Of a DNA stretch of 64,000 nt, positions 42,769-51,752 are shown in pieces. Below the pieces are notes generated by a model, which searched no databases, had not been told where the DNA came from, and saw only the letters and a program-made list of their open reading frames with translations. How positions within the stretch are numbered: the first letter of the stretch is position 1; each line of letters begins with the position of its first letter. Source of the stretch: Pseudomonas sp. PA27(2017) (GTDB lineage Bacteria; Pseudomonadota; Gammaproteobacteria; Pseudomonadales; Pseudomonadaceae); NCBI RefSeq assembly GCF_001945445.1, contig NZ_MSXW01000058.1, forward strand, positions 1 through 64,000. Direction: 5' to 3'. A program made the position numbers and the translations under genes.

Positions 42769-43014
42769 GGGCAACACTCCTGTTTCATTCAAGTTCGCCA
42801 CATCCAACTTCAGGGCTGTGGCTTCCCCTTGAATATCGCAAGCGCTGTGCCAGGTTTTAAAATGATAAATAATCCTTACAAAACAACAACTTATACAGAT
42901 AAAAAGATAATGATTGCCGTGCAAACTGCAAGTTCAAGCGTAACGGCTCAGGCAGATTGCACGAAGTGACTTAATGCCATCATGCAAGCAGCGCATCCAA
43001 ACTCTAGAAACGAA

Positions 43015-43040
43015 AAATGCCGGTCACGAGACCGGCATTT
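43015..43040 (-). terminator. Intrinsic terminator after sspB
   Basis: AAATGCCGGT (43015-43024) and ACCGGCATTT (43031-43040) form a perfect 10-bp stem, followed by further T residues on the minus strand. It lies 25 nt past the sspB stop. Confidence 0.9.
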
Positions 43041-43064
43041 CGGGGCCACAGGCGAACCGGCCGC

Positions 43065-43478
43065 CTATTTGACGACCTTCAGGCTGGGGCGCCCACTCGG
43101 CCGCGGCGGTTCGTCGTCGGGCGGCGTCTGCTCATCCTCGACCTCTTCGACGTCGTTCTGCACGGGGGGCGGCTCCTGATCGAACACCATGCCCTGGCCA
43201 TTTTCCCGGGCATAGATCGCCAGTACAGCGGGCGACGGTACGAACAGGCTGTGGGCGACGCCGCCAAAGCGGCCTTCGAAACTGACCGCATCGTTATCGA
43301 GGGACAATTCACGCACCGCAGTGGGCGATACGTTGAGCACGATCTGCCCATCGCTGACGAACTTGCTCGGCACTTGAACGCCAGGATATTCGGCGTTTAC
43401 CAGCAGATGGGGTGTGCAATCGTTGTCGACGATCCACTGGTACAGCGCGCGGATCAGATAAGGACGACTGGAGTTCAT
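43065..43478 (-). CDS. sspB: ClpXP adaptor, stringent starvation protein B
   Basis: SspB binds ssrA-tagged proteins stalled by tmRNA and delivers them to ClpXP. The 137-residue protein has the folded substrate-binding domain (about 1-105, PYLIRALYQWIVDNDCTPHL... FGGVAHSLFVP) and an acidic linker. The C-terminus GRPSLKVVK is the ClpX-binding peptide. ATG 43478 is preceded by a perfect AGGAGG; an in-frame ATG 7 codons upstream lies before that site. It follows sspA by 49 bp on the same strand, as is usual in gammaproteobacteria. Confidence 0.96.
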   Translation of the reverse strand: MNSSRPYLIRALYQWIVDNDCTPHLLVNAEYPGVQVPSKFVSDGQIVLNVSPTAVRELSLDNDAVSFEGRFGGVAHSLFVPSPAVLAIYARENGQGMVFDQEPPPVQNDVEEVEDEQTPPDDEPPRPSGRPSLKVVK

Positions 43479-43527
43479 CAAACCTCCTGAACGTGGCACG
43501 CCGAATGCGACGCGCCGGAAAAATGGG

Positions 43528-44145
43528 TCAGCGCATGGCTCGTTCGACGGACGACAGGCTCTGGCGAAAATTTTCGCGCGCGAACTGCCGGTCCATGTAA
43601 TCGAGCAGCGGTTTAGCCGGCCTTGGCAGTTCGATCCCCAGTAGCGGCAGGCGCCACAGGATCGGCAACAGGCAGCAGTCTACCAAGCTCAGCTCGTCGC
43701 TGAGAAAAAATGCTTTTTCAGCAAACAACGGTGACACCCCGGTGAGGCTTTCGCGCAACTCCTTGCGCGCCTGCACGCGGGCTGGCTCCTTGCTGCGCGG
43801 GTCGAGAATCAGGTCGACCAGCGAGCACCAGTCGCGCTGGATACGGTGCATCAGCAGGCGGGTGTTGCCGCGCGCCACCGGGTACACCGGCATTAGCGGC
43901 GGATGGGGGTAGCGCTCCTCCAGATACTCCATGATCACCGTCGGCTCGTAGAGCGCCAGGTCACGGTCGACCAGGGTCGGCAAAGTCCCGTAGGGGTTGG
44001 CTTCCAGCAGCTTGTTGGGGAAGCGGCCCTGTTCGACGTCGATGATTTCCACAACGACGCTCTTCTCGGCGAGCACGATGCGTACACGGTGAGAGTAGTG
44101 GTCGGCAGCGTCGGAATAACAGGCCAACCGGTTGGTCGCAGCCAA
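43528..44145 (-). CDS. sspA: Stringent starvation protein A
   Basis: SspA has a glutathione-S-transferase fold without GST activity. It associates with RNA polymerase during starvation and influences virulence and stress genes. The 205-residue protein shows CYSDAADHYSHRVRIVLAEK at the N-terminus and the conserved SspA surface segment around EYLEERYPHPPLMPVYP. The start is TTG at 44145, preceded by GGAGG at 6 nt; no ATG fits the known N-terminus. It lies between petC (after a terminator) and sspB. Confidence 0.96.
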   Translation of the reverse strand: MAATNRLACYSDAADHYSHRVRIVLAEKSVVVEIIDVEQGRFPNKLLEANPYGTLPTLVDRDLALYEPTVIMEYLEERYPHPPLMPVYPVARGNTRLLMHRIQRDWCSLVDLILDPRSKEPARVQARKELRESLTGVSPLFAEKAFFLSDELSLVDCCLLPILWRLPLLGIELPRPAKPLLDYMDRQFARENFRQSLSSVERAMR

Positions 44146-44240
44146 GGCGATCCTCCAGATTCGTGAAACGTGAACGCACCGGGAAGCACTATTGTTAGCG
44201 ACGGTTCCCGGCAGTCCCTGAGGATGAATGTTCAGGGCAT

Positions 44241-44266
44241 AAAAAAGCCCGCGGGATACGCGGGCT
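44241..44266 (-). terminator. Intrinsic terminator after petABC
   Basis: On the minus strand AGCCCGCG and CGCGGGCT (44246-44253 / 44259-44266) form a perfect stem, followed by six T residues (44246-44241). It ends the cytochrome bc1 operon 70 nt past petC. Confidence 0.93.
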
Positions 44267-44336
44267 GAGCATGATACCGGAACCGGCCTTCGCTGGCCGT
44301 TGAAAAACGCTGGCGAAGCTGCAGGCTCGGATCGTT

Positions 44337-45119
44337 CTAGTGCACATCCTTCCAGTATTCGCGCTTGAGCAGATAGGCGAATACGAAGAAGAACGCCAGG
44401 TAGATCAGCACGTAGGTACCGATGCGCTGCATGTGCAGCTTGTTCGGGTCCGCCGAATAGGCCAGGAAGGTCACCAGGTTGCGGACCTTGTCATCGAACG
44501 CCTGTGGGCTGAGCTGGCCGCTGTTGGGCTCGAGCACCAGTTGGTCGCAGGCTTCGTGGGTCAGCGGCGTGCCGGTCAGCGGGTCGTACCGCTTCTTGCC
44601 ATCCTCGACCACCTGCACCTGCTTGCAACCCATGTACTGGCGGCCCTGCAGGCGACCGAGCACATTGGGCATGCCGACGTTGGGAAACACCAGGTTGTTG
44701 GCCCCCAGGGGCCGCGCCGGGTCGTCGTAGAAGGTGCGCAGGTAGGTGTACAGCCAGTCGTTGCCGCGCACCCGGGCGACCAGGGTCAGGTCCGGTGGCG
44801 CCGCGCCGAACCAGCGCTTGGCATCCTCGGGTTTCATGCCGATGTTCATGTGATCGCCGATCTTGGCGTCGGTGAACACCAGGTTCGCCATCATCTGCTC
44901 TGCGGACACGCCGATGTCCGCGGCGACGCGCTCATAGCGCTGGAACTTGGCGCTGTGGCAGCCCATGCAATAGTTGGCGAAGGTACGCGCGCCGTCCTGC
45001 AGCGCGGCCTTGTCGGTCAGGTCGATATCGGCGTTGTCCAGGGCCACGCCGTGGCCACCGGCGGCCAGGGCGAAGGCAGGCAGTAGCGCGACCACACATG
45101 CAGCAAATAGCTTTCTCAT
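44337..45119 (-). CDS. petC: Ubiquinol-cytochrome c reductase, cytochrome c1 subunit
   Basis: This membrane-anchored c-type cytochrome of complex III accepts electrons from the Rieske protein and passes them to soluble cytochrome c. The 260-residue protein has a signal peptide (about 1-20) and haem site CMGCH (51-55). A Met axial-ligand region lies mid-protein, and a C-terminal anchor helix (about 233-250) ends KREYWKDVH. Its ATG overlaps the petB stop (ATGA). It is the last gene of petABC. Confidence 0.97.
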   Translation of the reverse strand: MRKLFAACVVALLPAFALAAGGHGVALDNADIDLTDKAALQDGARTFANYCMGCHSAKFQRYERVAADIGVSAEQMMANLVFTDAKIGDHMNIGMKPEDAKRWFGAAPPDLTLVARVRGNDWLYTYLRTFYDDPARPLGANNLVFPNVGMPNVLGRLQGRQYMGCKQVQVVEDGKKRYDPLTGTPLTHEACDQLVLEPNSGQLSPQAFDDKVRNLVTFLAYSADPNKLHMQRIGTYVLIYLAFFFVFAYLLKREYWKDVH

Positions 45120-46345
45120 CAGCCTGTCACCCTTTCAGGAACGGGTTTGGTCTTTTCCATCCTGGTGTAGAAGGGCATCAGGATGAAGTACGCGAAATAC
45201 AGCGCCGTGCACAGTTGCGACAGCAGCGTACGGCCCGGCGTGGGCGGCAGTACGCCGAGCACGCCGAGGATGACGAAGGACACGCAGAACACCAGCAGCC
45301 AGAGCTTGCTCAGCCAGCCCTTGTAGCGCATCGAGCGCACCGGGCTGCGGTCCAGCCAGGGCAGCACGAACAGCACGGCGATGGCGGCGCCCATGGCGAT
45401 CACGCCCATCAGCTTGTCGGGGATCGCGCGCAAGATCGCGTAGAACGGCGTGAAGTACCACACCGGGGCGATGTGCTCGGGGGTCTTGAACGGGTTGGCC
45501 TGCTCGAAGTTGGGCTTCTCGAGGAAATAGCCGCCCATCTCCGGGAAGAAGAACACCACGAAGCAGAACACGAACAGGAACACCACCACGCCGACGATAT
45601 CCTTGACCGTGTAGTACGGGTGGAAGGGAATGCCGTCGAGGGGGATGCCGTTTTCGTCCTTGTATTTCTTGATGTCGATGCCGTCCGGGTTGTTCGAGCC
45701 GACCTCGTGCAGCGCCAGGATGTGCAGCACCACCAGGCCGAGGATGACGATCGGCAGGGCCACCACGTGCAGAGCGAAGAAGCGGTTGAGGGTGATGCCG
45801 GAGATCAGGTAGTCGCCACGGATCCACTCGGTCAGCGCATCGCCGACGTAGGGGATGGCGCCGAACAGCGAGATGATCACCTGGGCGCCCCAGTAGGACA
45901 TCTGCCCCCACGGCAGCAGATAGCCCATGAAGGCTTCGGCCATCAGCATGAGGTAGATCAGCATGCCGAAGATCCACACCAGCTCGCGGGGCTTCTGGTA
46001 CGAGCCGTAGAGCAGGCCGCGGAACATGTGCAGGTAGACCACGATGAAGAACGCCGAAGCGCCGGTCGAGTGCATGTAGCGCAGGATCGCGCCGTGGGGC
46101 GTATCGCCGGTGCGCACGTCGCGCATCAGCCCTTCTACCGAGGCGAAGGCGCCCTCGGCAGTCGGGTTGTAGCTCATGGTCAGCCATACGCCGGTGAGCA
46201 GTTGGTTGACCAGCACCAGCAGAGCCAGGGAGCCGAAAAAGTACAGGAAGTTGAAGTTCTTCGGCGCGTAGTACTTGGCGAGGTGGTCGTTCCACATCTT
46301 GGTGGCGGGGAAGCGCGCATCCACCCAGTCCATGAATTTGCTCAT
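45119..46345 (-). CDS. petB: Ubiquinol-cytochrome c reductase, cytochrome b subunit
   Basis: This integral cytochrome b of complex III binds two b haems and both quinone sites. The 408-residue protein has the expected helices, haem-ligand histidines (HSTGASAFFIVVYLHMFRG and HVVALP...VLHILALHE) and the Qo-site PEWY-like segment APVWYF. Two adjacent ATGs exist. The second (46345) is chosen because the protein then starts MSKFMDWVD, like P. aeruginosa. The first (46348) would give an ATGA overlap with petA. Confidence 0.97.
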   Translation of the reverse strand: MSKFMDWVDARFPATKMWNDHLAKYYAPKNFNFLYFFGSLALLVLVNQLLTGVWLTMSYNPTAEGAFASVEGLMRDVRTGDTPHGAILRYMHSTGASAFFIVVYLHMFRGLLYGSYQKPRELVWIFGMLIYLMLMAEAFMGYLLPWGQMSYWGAQVIISLFGAIPYVGDALTEWIRGDYLISGITLNRFFALHVVALPIVILGLVVLHILALHEVGSNNPDGIDIKKYKDENGIPLDGIPFHPYYTVKDIVGVVVFLFVFCFVVFFFPEMGGYFLEKPNFEQANPFKTPEHIAPVWYFTPFYAILRAIPDKLMGVIAMGAAIAVLFVLPWLDRSPVRSMRYKGWLSKLWLLVFCVSFVILGVLGVLPPTPGRTLLSQLCTALYFAYFILMPFYTRMEKTKPVPERVTG

Positions 46346-46938
46346 CATGCTTGCTCCTGATCAACGCCGATGATGATCACGTCAGCCGATTCGTAGCGGT
46401 GCGGCGGCACCGGCAGGTTCAGCGGCGCCGGTTGCGACTTGTAGACGCGACCAGCCAGGTCGTAACGCGAACCGTGGCAGGGGCAGAAGTAACCGCCCAC
46501 CCAGTTTTCGCCCAGGTCCGCCGGGGCCACTTCGGGGCGGAACGACGGCGCGCAGCCCAGGTGCGTGCACAGCCCGACCAGCAGGAGGATTTCCGGCTTG
46601 ATCGAGCGCGTCTTCGGGTCGACGTAACCCGGCTGCACCGAATGCTGGGAATCGGCGTCGGCCAGTTGCCCTTCGATTCTGGTGAGGTTGCTGAGGATCG
46701 CCTCGGTGCGCCGCATGATGAATACCGGCTGGCCCCGCCACTCGGCCACCATCTGCTGACCTGGCTCGATCTTGGCGACGTTCACCTTGACCGGAGCGCC
46801 AGCGGCCTTGGCCTTGGCACTCGGGTACCACGACCCCACAAACGGAATTGCAGCCCCCACCGCCCCAGCGGCCCCAACCACCGAAGTGGCTGCCACCAGA
46901 AAGCGACGCCGGCCCGCATTCACGCCGTCATTGCTCAT
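46345..46938 (-). CDS. petA: Ubiquinol-cytochrome c reductase, Rieske iron-sulfur subunit
   Basis: This is the [2Fe-2S] subunit of complex III, 197 residues. The N-terminus has a twin-arginine-type run (GRRRFLVAA) and a membrane helix used for Tat export. Cluster-binding boxes are CTHLGC (124-129) and CPCHGS (152-157), complete with both Cys and both His ligands. It is the first gene of petABC and overlaps petB. Confidence 0.97.
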   Translation of the reverse strand: MSNDGVNAGRRRFLVAATSVVGAAGAVGAAIPFVGSWYPSAKAKAAGAPVKVNVAKIEPGQQMVAEWRGQPVFIMRRTEAILSNLTRIEGQLADADSQHSVQPGYVDPKTRSIKPEILLLVGLCTHLGCAPSFRPEVAPADLGENWVGGYFCPCHGSRYDLAGRVYKSQPAPLNLPVPPHRYESADVIIIGVDQEQA

Positions 46939-47394
46939 TCAGTCGTCTCCCATCGGCTTTCCGGCCTGTTGTTCAGGCCTCTAATAAGTAAGTGTTGGTC
47001 GCGCGCAGCAGCGGCCGGATGATCATCCTGGCATCGAGCGCACAGCGCTCGACCAACCCTTGCAGAGGCCTCGCGCCCAGGCGCATCCATTCGACGCTCA
47101 TCAAGGACTTTAATCCACGGCCCCAGCCGGACGGCTCGTGCAGATCTGGCTGCGGCCTGGGCATGAAGAAGGTGGAAAGTCGTAGTGGTCGTGCGTCCAG
47201 ATCAGCTCTGCTGCAATCCGGCGCGAGATTCGCACAGGCCGATGGGGCGACTCATGACGCGCATCAACGAAGCGGTGAGTAGGCCGTATACGCCCGCGCT
47301 CGGGCAGAGCAGGCAGGAAATGGCGTGGCCGAAAAGACGACAGGACGACAGGGAGCCGTACCTGGAAAATGCGCCAGGCTTTTACGAGCGCAAA
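46939..47394. other. Intergenic region between petA and rpsI terminator, nothing firm
   Basis: This 456-bp stretch must contain the petABC promoter, but I cannot pick out convincing hexamers. A short plus-strand ORF (GTG 47185 or ATG 47254 to stop 47397) ends just before the bidirectional terminator. Its 47-residue ATG form is charged (…AWPKRRQDDREPYLE…) but has no clear Shine-Dalgarno sequence or recognisable family, so it is not called as a gene. Confidence 0.4.
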
Positions 47395-47397
47395 TGA

Positions 47398-47432
47398 AAA
47401 ACGCCCAGCTCCGTGAGGAAACTGGGCGTTTT
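47398..47432 (-). terminator. Intrinsic terminator after rpsI
   Basis: AAAACGCCCAG (47398-47408) and CTGGGCGTTTT (47422-47432) form a perfect 11-bp stem with T-runs on both strands. It lies 17 nt past the rpsI stop. Confidence 0.93.
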
Positions 47433-47448
47433 CGAGTACCGTCGCGAA

Positions 47449-47841
47449 TTAACGCTTGGAGTACTGAGGACGCTTACGTGCTTTACGCAGACCGACCTTC
47501 TTACGCTCGACTTCACGAGCATCGCGGGTCACGTAGCCTGCTTTACGCAGAGCCGGACGCAGAGTCTCGTCGTAGTCCATCAGAGCGCGGGTGATACCGT
47601 GACGGATCGCACCAGCTTGACCGCTTACACCACCGCCGATGACGGTAACGTAGATGTCGAACTTCTCGACAGTCTCGGTCAGCTCCAGCGGCTGGCGAAC
47701 TACCATGCGGGCAGTTTCACGACCGAAGAAGGTGTCCAGAGTGCGGTTGTTGATGGAGATCTTGCCAGTGCCCGGACGCAGGAAAACGCGTGCGGTTGCA
47801 GTCTTGCGACGGCCAGTGCCGTAATTTTGAGTCGCCGACAT
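47449..47841 (-). CDS. rpsI: 30S ribosomal protein S9
   Basis: This small-subunit ribosomal protein has 130 residues. It matches S9 throughout: YGTGRRKTATARVFLRPG near the start, GGGVSGQAGAIRHGITRAL in the middle, and the basic tail ending KRPQYSKR that reaches the P-site tRNA. It follows rplM by 14 nt on the same strand, the conserved L13-S9 operon. Confidence 0.99.
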   Translation of the reverse strand: MSATQNYGTGRRKTATARVFLRPGTGKISINNRTLDTFFGRETARMVVRQPLELTETVEKFDIYVTVIGGGVSGQAGAIRHGITRALMDYDETLRPALRKAGYVTRDAREVERKKVGLRKARKRPQYSKR

Positions 47842-47855
47842 AATGAACTATTCCG

Positions 47856-48284
47856 TTAAATCTTCAGTTCTTGAGGCTGCTGAGCAGTGTGAGGGTGAGC
47901 AGCGCCCGCATACACTTTCAGCTTACGGTACATGTCGCGGCCCAGCGGGTTTTTCGGCAGCATGCCTTTAACCGCGGTCTCGATCACGCGCTCAGGGGCT
48001 TTGGCGATCAGCTTCTCGAAGTTGATCGACTTGATGCCGCCCGGGAAACCGGAGTGGGAGTAGTACATTTTGTCGCTGGTTTTAGCGCCAGTTACACGTA
48101 CCTGCTCGGCGTTGATGACGACGATGTAGTCGCCGGTGTCAACGTGAGGGGTGTACTCAGGCTTGTGCTTGCCACGCAGACGGCTCGCGATTTCTGTAGC
48201 CAGACGACCCAGGGTCTGACCAGCAGCGTCAACGACGAACCAGTCGCGTTTTACTGTTTCCGGTTTAGCGGTAAAAGTTTTCAT
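47856..48284 (-). CDS. rplM: 50S ribosomal protein L13
   Basis: This large-subunit ribosomal protein has 142 residues. It begins MKTFTAKPETVKRDWFVVDA with TLGRLATEIASRLRGKHK, and contains GDYIVVINAEQVRVTG and MLPKNPLGRDMYRKLKVYAG, all typical of L13. It is the first gene of the rplM-rpsI operon, with a strong promoter upstream. Confidence 0.99.
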   Translation of the reverse strand: MKTFTAKPETVKRDWFVVDAAGQTLGRLATEIASRLRGKHKPEYTPHVDTGDYIVVINAEQVRVTGAKTSDKMYYSHSGFPGGIKSINFEKLIAKAPERVIETAVKGMLPKNPLGRDMYRKLKVYAGAAHPHTAQQPQELKI

Positions 48285-48326
48285 TCTTTATAGCCTCAGG
48301 GGCCGCCCAGCAAAAATAGACGGCGG

Positions 48327-48355
48327 ATCTTACTGAATAGTGCGTACTTTGACAA
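48327..48355 (-). promoter_or_regulatory. Sigma-70 promoter for rplM-rpsI
   Basis: On the minus strand TTGTCA (48355-48350), a 17-bp spacer and TAAGAT (48332-48327) form a near-consensus promoter. The expected start is near 48320, giving a leader of about 36 nt before the rplM start codon. Confidence 0.75.
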
Positions 48356-48531
48356 GTCAAAGGCAGCCGGATGCGGGCGCTATTCGGGGGCTCGGGTCAG
48401 CGCGTCCGCGTACGGCAAGATTCTTCGGCAGGCGGCGCATCACTTCCACCGCAGAAAGAGGAGGCGGATTATCCTGATTGCGAAAAAAATTTCAACCTGC
48501 TTGTATGGCCCTTTTGTCAGAGGACGCTCCA

Positions 48532-49569
48532 ATGGAATACCGCCAGCTCGGCCGAACCGATCTCAATGTCAGCGCCCTGTGCCTGGGCACCATGACCTGG
48601 GGCGAACAGAACGATGCCACCGAGGCGTTCGCCCAGATCGAGCGCGCCAAGGCCTATGGCATCAACTTCATCGACACCGCCGAGATGTACCCGGTGCCGC
48701 CACGCGCCGAGACCTACAGCAAGACCGAACAGATCATCGGCGAATACTTCAAGCAGCGCGGTGATCGCGCCGACTGGATCCTGGCCAGCAAGGTCGCCGG
48801 CCCCGGCAACGGCATCACCCACATCCGCGACGGCCAGCTCAAACACAACCGCCAGCACATCGTCGCCGCCCTGGATGCCAGCCTCAAGCGCCTGCAGACC
48901 GACTGGATCGACCTCTACCAGCTGCACTGGCCGGAGCGCCCAACCAACTTCTTCGGCCAGCTCGGCTACCAGCATCAGGACAGCGACTCCACGCCCATCG
49001 AGGAAATCCTCGAAGCGCTGGACGAGCAGGTCAAGGCCGGCAAGATCCGCCACATCGGCCTGTCCAACGAAACGCCGTGGGGCACCATGAAGTTCCTGCA
49101 ACTGGCCGAAGCCCGCGGCATGTCCCGCGTGGTGTCGGTGCAGAACCCCTACAACCTGCTCAACCGCAGCTACGAAGTGGGTATGGCCGAAGTGTCGATT
49201 CGTGAGCAGTGCGGCCTGCTGGCCTACTCGCCGATGGCCTTCGGCATGCTCTCGGGCAAGTACGAGAACGGCGCCCGCCCGGCCAATGCGCGCCTGAGCC
49301 TGTTCGAGCGCTTCCAGCGCTACAACGCCCCGGAAACCGTGGCGGCCTGCTCGCGCTACGTGGCCCTGGCCCGCGAAAATGGCCTCGACCCGGCGCAAAT
49401 GGCCCTGGCCTTCGTGACCAGCCGGCCGTTCGTGACCAGCAACATCATCGGCGCCACTTCACTGCAGCAGTTGGAGGCAAACCTGACCAGCAGCGAGTTG
49501 AAGCTCAGCGATGAGGTGCTCAAGGGCATCGAGGCGATCCACAAGGCGCAGCCAAATCCGGCGCCATAA
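48532..49569 (+). CDS. Aldo/keto reductase (Tas-like)
   Basis: This NADP-dependent oxidoreductase has 345 residues. It shows the (beta/alpha)8 AKR pattern: catalytic Asp and Tyr in FIDTAEMYP, Lys in ILASKVAG, and His in YQLHWPER. The NADP loop is near the C-terminus (IIGATSLQQLEANL). ATG 48532 follows AGAGGA; an earlier in-frame ATG encodes an unlikely extension. It sits next to rplM, as does PA4434 in P. aeruginosa (from memory). The substrate is unknown. Confidence 0.94.
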   Translation: MEYRQLGRTDLNVSALCLGTMTWGEQNDATEAFAQIERAKAYGINFIDTAEMYPVPPRAETYSKTEQIIGEYFKQRGDRADWILASKVAGPGNGITHIRDGQLKHNRQHIVAALDASLKRLQTDWIDLYQLHWPERPTNFFGQLGYQHQDSDSTPIEEILEALDEQVKAGKIRHIGLSNETPWGTMKFLQLAEARGMSRVVSVQNPYNLLNRSYEVGMAEVSIREQCGLLAYSPMAFGMLSGKYENGARPANARLSLFERFQRYNAPETVAACSRYVALARENGLDPAQMALAFVTSRPFVTSNIIGATSLQQLEANLTSSELKLSDEVLKGIEAIHKAQPNPAP

Positions 49570-49580
49570 ATCAGTCCCTT

Positions 49581-49614
49581 GCGGGGCGATGTGCCTTCAG
49601 GAATATCGCCCCGC
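49581..49614 (+). terminator. Stem-loop after aldo/keto reductase gene
   Basis: GCGGGGCGAT (49581-49590) and ATCGCCCCGC (49605-49614) form a perfect 10-bp stem 12 nt past the stop codon. The T-run is poor, so termination may be partial. Confidence 0.6.
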
Positions 49615-49618
49615 ATTC

Positions 49619-49716
49619 GTAGCCTGCGGTTGAGCGAAGCGATACCCAGGTCGGTCTTGCCGGCGATGGTAATCCCGGCATTGCCCCGGGTATCGCTGCG
49701 CTCAACGCCGGGCTAC
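49619..49716. repeat. Inverted-repeat element, GTAGCC...GGCTAC family
   Basis: Arms of about 32 bp (49619-49651 and 49684-49716) pair with roughly 29 matches. The shared core is TTGAGCG-AGCGATACCC. A second member lies at 53000-53099. There is no coding capacity, and the rest of the gap to nfi holds nothing I recognise. Confidence 0.75.
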
Positions 49717-49848
49717 GTTGCGTGAGTTCTTTCAGCCGGTAGGCTGGGGCTAGCCCGGCCCCGTCCTCAAACCACACAAGCGGCCCAGGCGGTAGTCGCA
49801 GGATGGTCGAAAGCCCATCACATCCCTGCACCAAGCGGCCTAGAGGAG

Positions 49849-50547
49849 CTAGGGGGCCTTCATGTCGCGCCGCGAAGCCAGCCGATCCGCCAGCCGAGTC
49901 GGCTCCGGCAGCCGATAGCCCCGATCCCAATTCAGGACCAACTCCGCCGCCTTGTGCATGCTCACGCGGTTCCCCGGCGAGACGATCAGCGGCCGTACCT
50001 TGCGTTTGCTGCGCAGCACCCAGCCGATCTGCCGGTTCTGACGGTCGAGCAACTCCACCTTGTCACCGCGCTCCTCGCCAAGCTCGCAGTGATGGCCAGT
50101 GAGGATTTTCTTCGCCACGCCGATGGTCGGCCGCCCCGTGACCACGCCCAGGTGCGCGGCGATACCCAGGCCACGCGGGTGGGCAATGCCGTGACCATCG
50201 ACGACGATCAGGTCCGGCTCCTGGGGCAATCCCGCCAGTGCAGACAACAGGGCAGGCAATTCGCGAAACGACAACAACCCCGGCACGTACGGCATGCTGG
50301 TGGGGATGCGCGCCACGCATTCGGCGACCGGCTGCAGGGTTTCGGCATCCAGCAGAATGGCGGCGGCGCGGGTGATTTCGCCGCCCTCCTCGAAGCCCAC
50401 ATCCACGCCGGCCAGCAGACGCAACGGCGCAAAGTCATCCTCCAGCCGCACCTGTTCGGCCAGTTCCTTTTGCAGGATTCTCGCGGCGGCGGGTGTGCCG
50501 TCCCACTCGGCGAATGGCGATGCGGCCAACTCGGCAAAACTCAGCAT
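49849..50547 (-). CDS. nfi: Endonuclease V
   Basis: This DNA repair endonuclease cleaves the second phosphodiester 3' of deoxyinosine and other deaminated bases. The 232-residue protein aligns closely with E. coli Nfi. Predicted catalytic residues are D49 (AGVDVGFEEGGEITRAA), E96 (LLSFRELPALL) and D117 (VVDGHGIAHPRGLG). The C-terminal signature YRLPEPTRLADRLAS is intact. It is a single gene, divergent from the GlxA-type regulator. Confidence 0.97.
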   Translation of the reverse strand: MLSFAELAASPFAEWDGTPAAARILQKELAEQVRLEDDFAPLRLLAGVDVGFEEGGEITRAAAILLDAETLQPVAECVARIPTSMPYVPGLLSFRELPALLSALAGLPQEPDLIVVDGHGIAHPRGLGIAAHLGVVTGRPTIGVAKKILTGHHCELGEERGDKVELLDRQNRQIGWVLRSKRKVRPLIVSPGNRVSMHKAAELVLNWDRGYRLPEPTRLADRLASRRDMKAP

Positions 50548-50675
50548 GACAACCTATCCCCCATCACGGCGTTGCAAGACCGGGCTGGACTCAGCCCGGA
50601 TAAAAGAAGACGATTCAGCCGGAACCTGACGGCTTTACCATCAGGCCGATAATCACTCGAACAAGAACAACAGCC

Positions 50676-51680
50676 ATGTCCAGCCCGTCCCCGCTCACGC
50701 GCGTGAGCATCCTCGCCACGCCCGGTGTATTCGCTTCGACCCTCATGCAGGCCAGAGATTTCTTCCATATGGCCGGCTTGCGCCATGGCAAGCAGCAGGG
50801 CCTCGGCCTGGTACCAACCTTCGAGGTACGCCTGGTCAGCCCGGACGGCCTGCCCGTCACCAGTTTCAGCGGCGTGCAGTTACCGGTCGACGGCCCGCTC
50901 GACAACGAGGCCCAGCTGATCATTCTGCCGGCCTTCTGGGACGACTACGACGCCCTGTGCAGCCGCTACCCGCAGGTGTTCGACTGGCTGCGGGCGCGGC
51001 ACGCCGCCGGCGCCAGCCTGTGCGGCGAAGCCAACGGGGTGTACTGGATGGCCGCCAGCGGCTTGCTGGACGGCAAGGAGGCGACCACCTGCTGGCGTTT
51101 CTTCGGCGAGTTCGCCACGCGTTTTCCCGCCGTGGCGCTGAATCAGGACAAGCACCTGACCGACGCCGACAACCTCTACTGCGTGGCCGGCCCGACCTCG
51201 GCGTGCGATCTGTACATCTACCTGATCGAGCGCTTCTGCGGCACCAGCGTGGCGCAGAGCGTGGCCCGCGACATCCTCTACGAAGTGCGCCGCAGCTACA
51301 CGCCGGGGCGTATTGGCTTCGGCGGCCAGAAGCAGCATCAGGACACCAAGATCCTGCAGATCCAGCAGTGGCTCGAGGAGCACTTCGCCGAACGCTTCCG
51401 CTTCGAGGACGTGGCCCGCGACCACGGCATGAGCATCCGCAACTTCATGCGCCGCTTCCACGCCGCCACGGGCGACAAGCCGCTGTACTATCTGCAGCGC
51501 CTGCGCATCGAAACCGCCAAGGGCTTGCTGTCGTCATCGGCGAAAAGCATCAAGGCGGTCAGCTATGAAATCGGCTATGACGATGCCAGCTTCTTCGCCC
51601 GCCTGTTCCGCCAGCACACGGGGCTGTCGCCCAACCACTACCGTCAGCAGTTCCAGCAGCAGGTGCAGCCCGCCGGCTGA
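50676..51680 (+). CDS. GlxA-family transcriptional regulator (DJ-1/PfpI domain + AraC helix-turn-helix)
   Basis: This 334-residue regulator joins an N-terminal DJ-1/PfpI glutamine-amidotransferase-like domain (about 8-185) to an AraC DNA-binding domain (about 225-325). The DJ-1 'nucleophile elbow' reads ASLCGEANGVYWMA, with Cys near 115. The helix-turn-helix contains MSIRNFMRRFHAATG and IGYDDASFFARLFRQHTG. Relatives control amino-acid and quaternary-amine catabolism in Pseudomonas. No target operon adjoins it. Confidence 0.93.
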   Translation: MSSPSPLTRVSILATPGVFASTLMQARDFFHMAGLRHGKQQGLGLVPTFEVRLVSPDGLPVTSFSGVQLPVDGPLDNEAQLIILPAFWDDYDALCSRYPQVFDWLRARHAAGASLCGEANGVYWMAASGLLDGKEATTCWRFFGEFATRFPAVALNQDKHLTDADNLYCVAGPTSACDLYIYLIERFCGTSVAQSVARDILYEVRRSYTPGRIGFGGQKQHQDTKILQIQQWLEEHFAERFRFEDVARDHGMSIRNFMRRFHAATGDKPLYYLQRLRIETAKGLLSSSAKSIKAVSYEIGYDDASFFARLFRQHTGLSPNHYRQQFQQQVQPAG

Positions 51681-51686
51681 AATGAA

Positions 51687-51734
51687 AAAGGCCGCACGCC
51701 GTGCTTCCGGTCTGGAAGCGGGCGTGCGGCCTTT
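51687..51734. terminator. Bidirectional terminator between GlxA-type gene and zapE
   Basis: AAAGGCCGCACGCC (51687-51700) and GGCGTGCGGCCTTT (51721-51734) form a perfect 14-bp stem with A/T runs on both sides. It lies between two convergent genes and can serve both. Confidence 0.92.
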
Positions 51735-51752
51735 GCCGTCGCGGCGTGCCGA

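Noticed and set aside
47185..47397. Short plus-strand ORF between petA and rpsI
   Set aside because: Ends neatly at the terminator, but has no clear ribosome-binding site or family; kept only as a remark.
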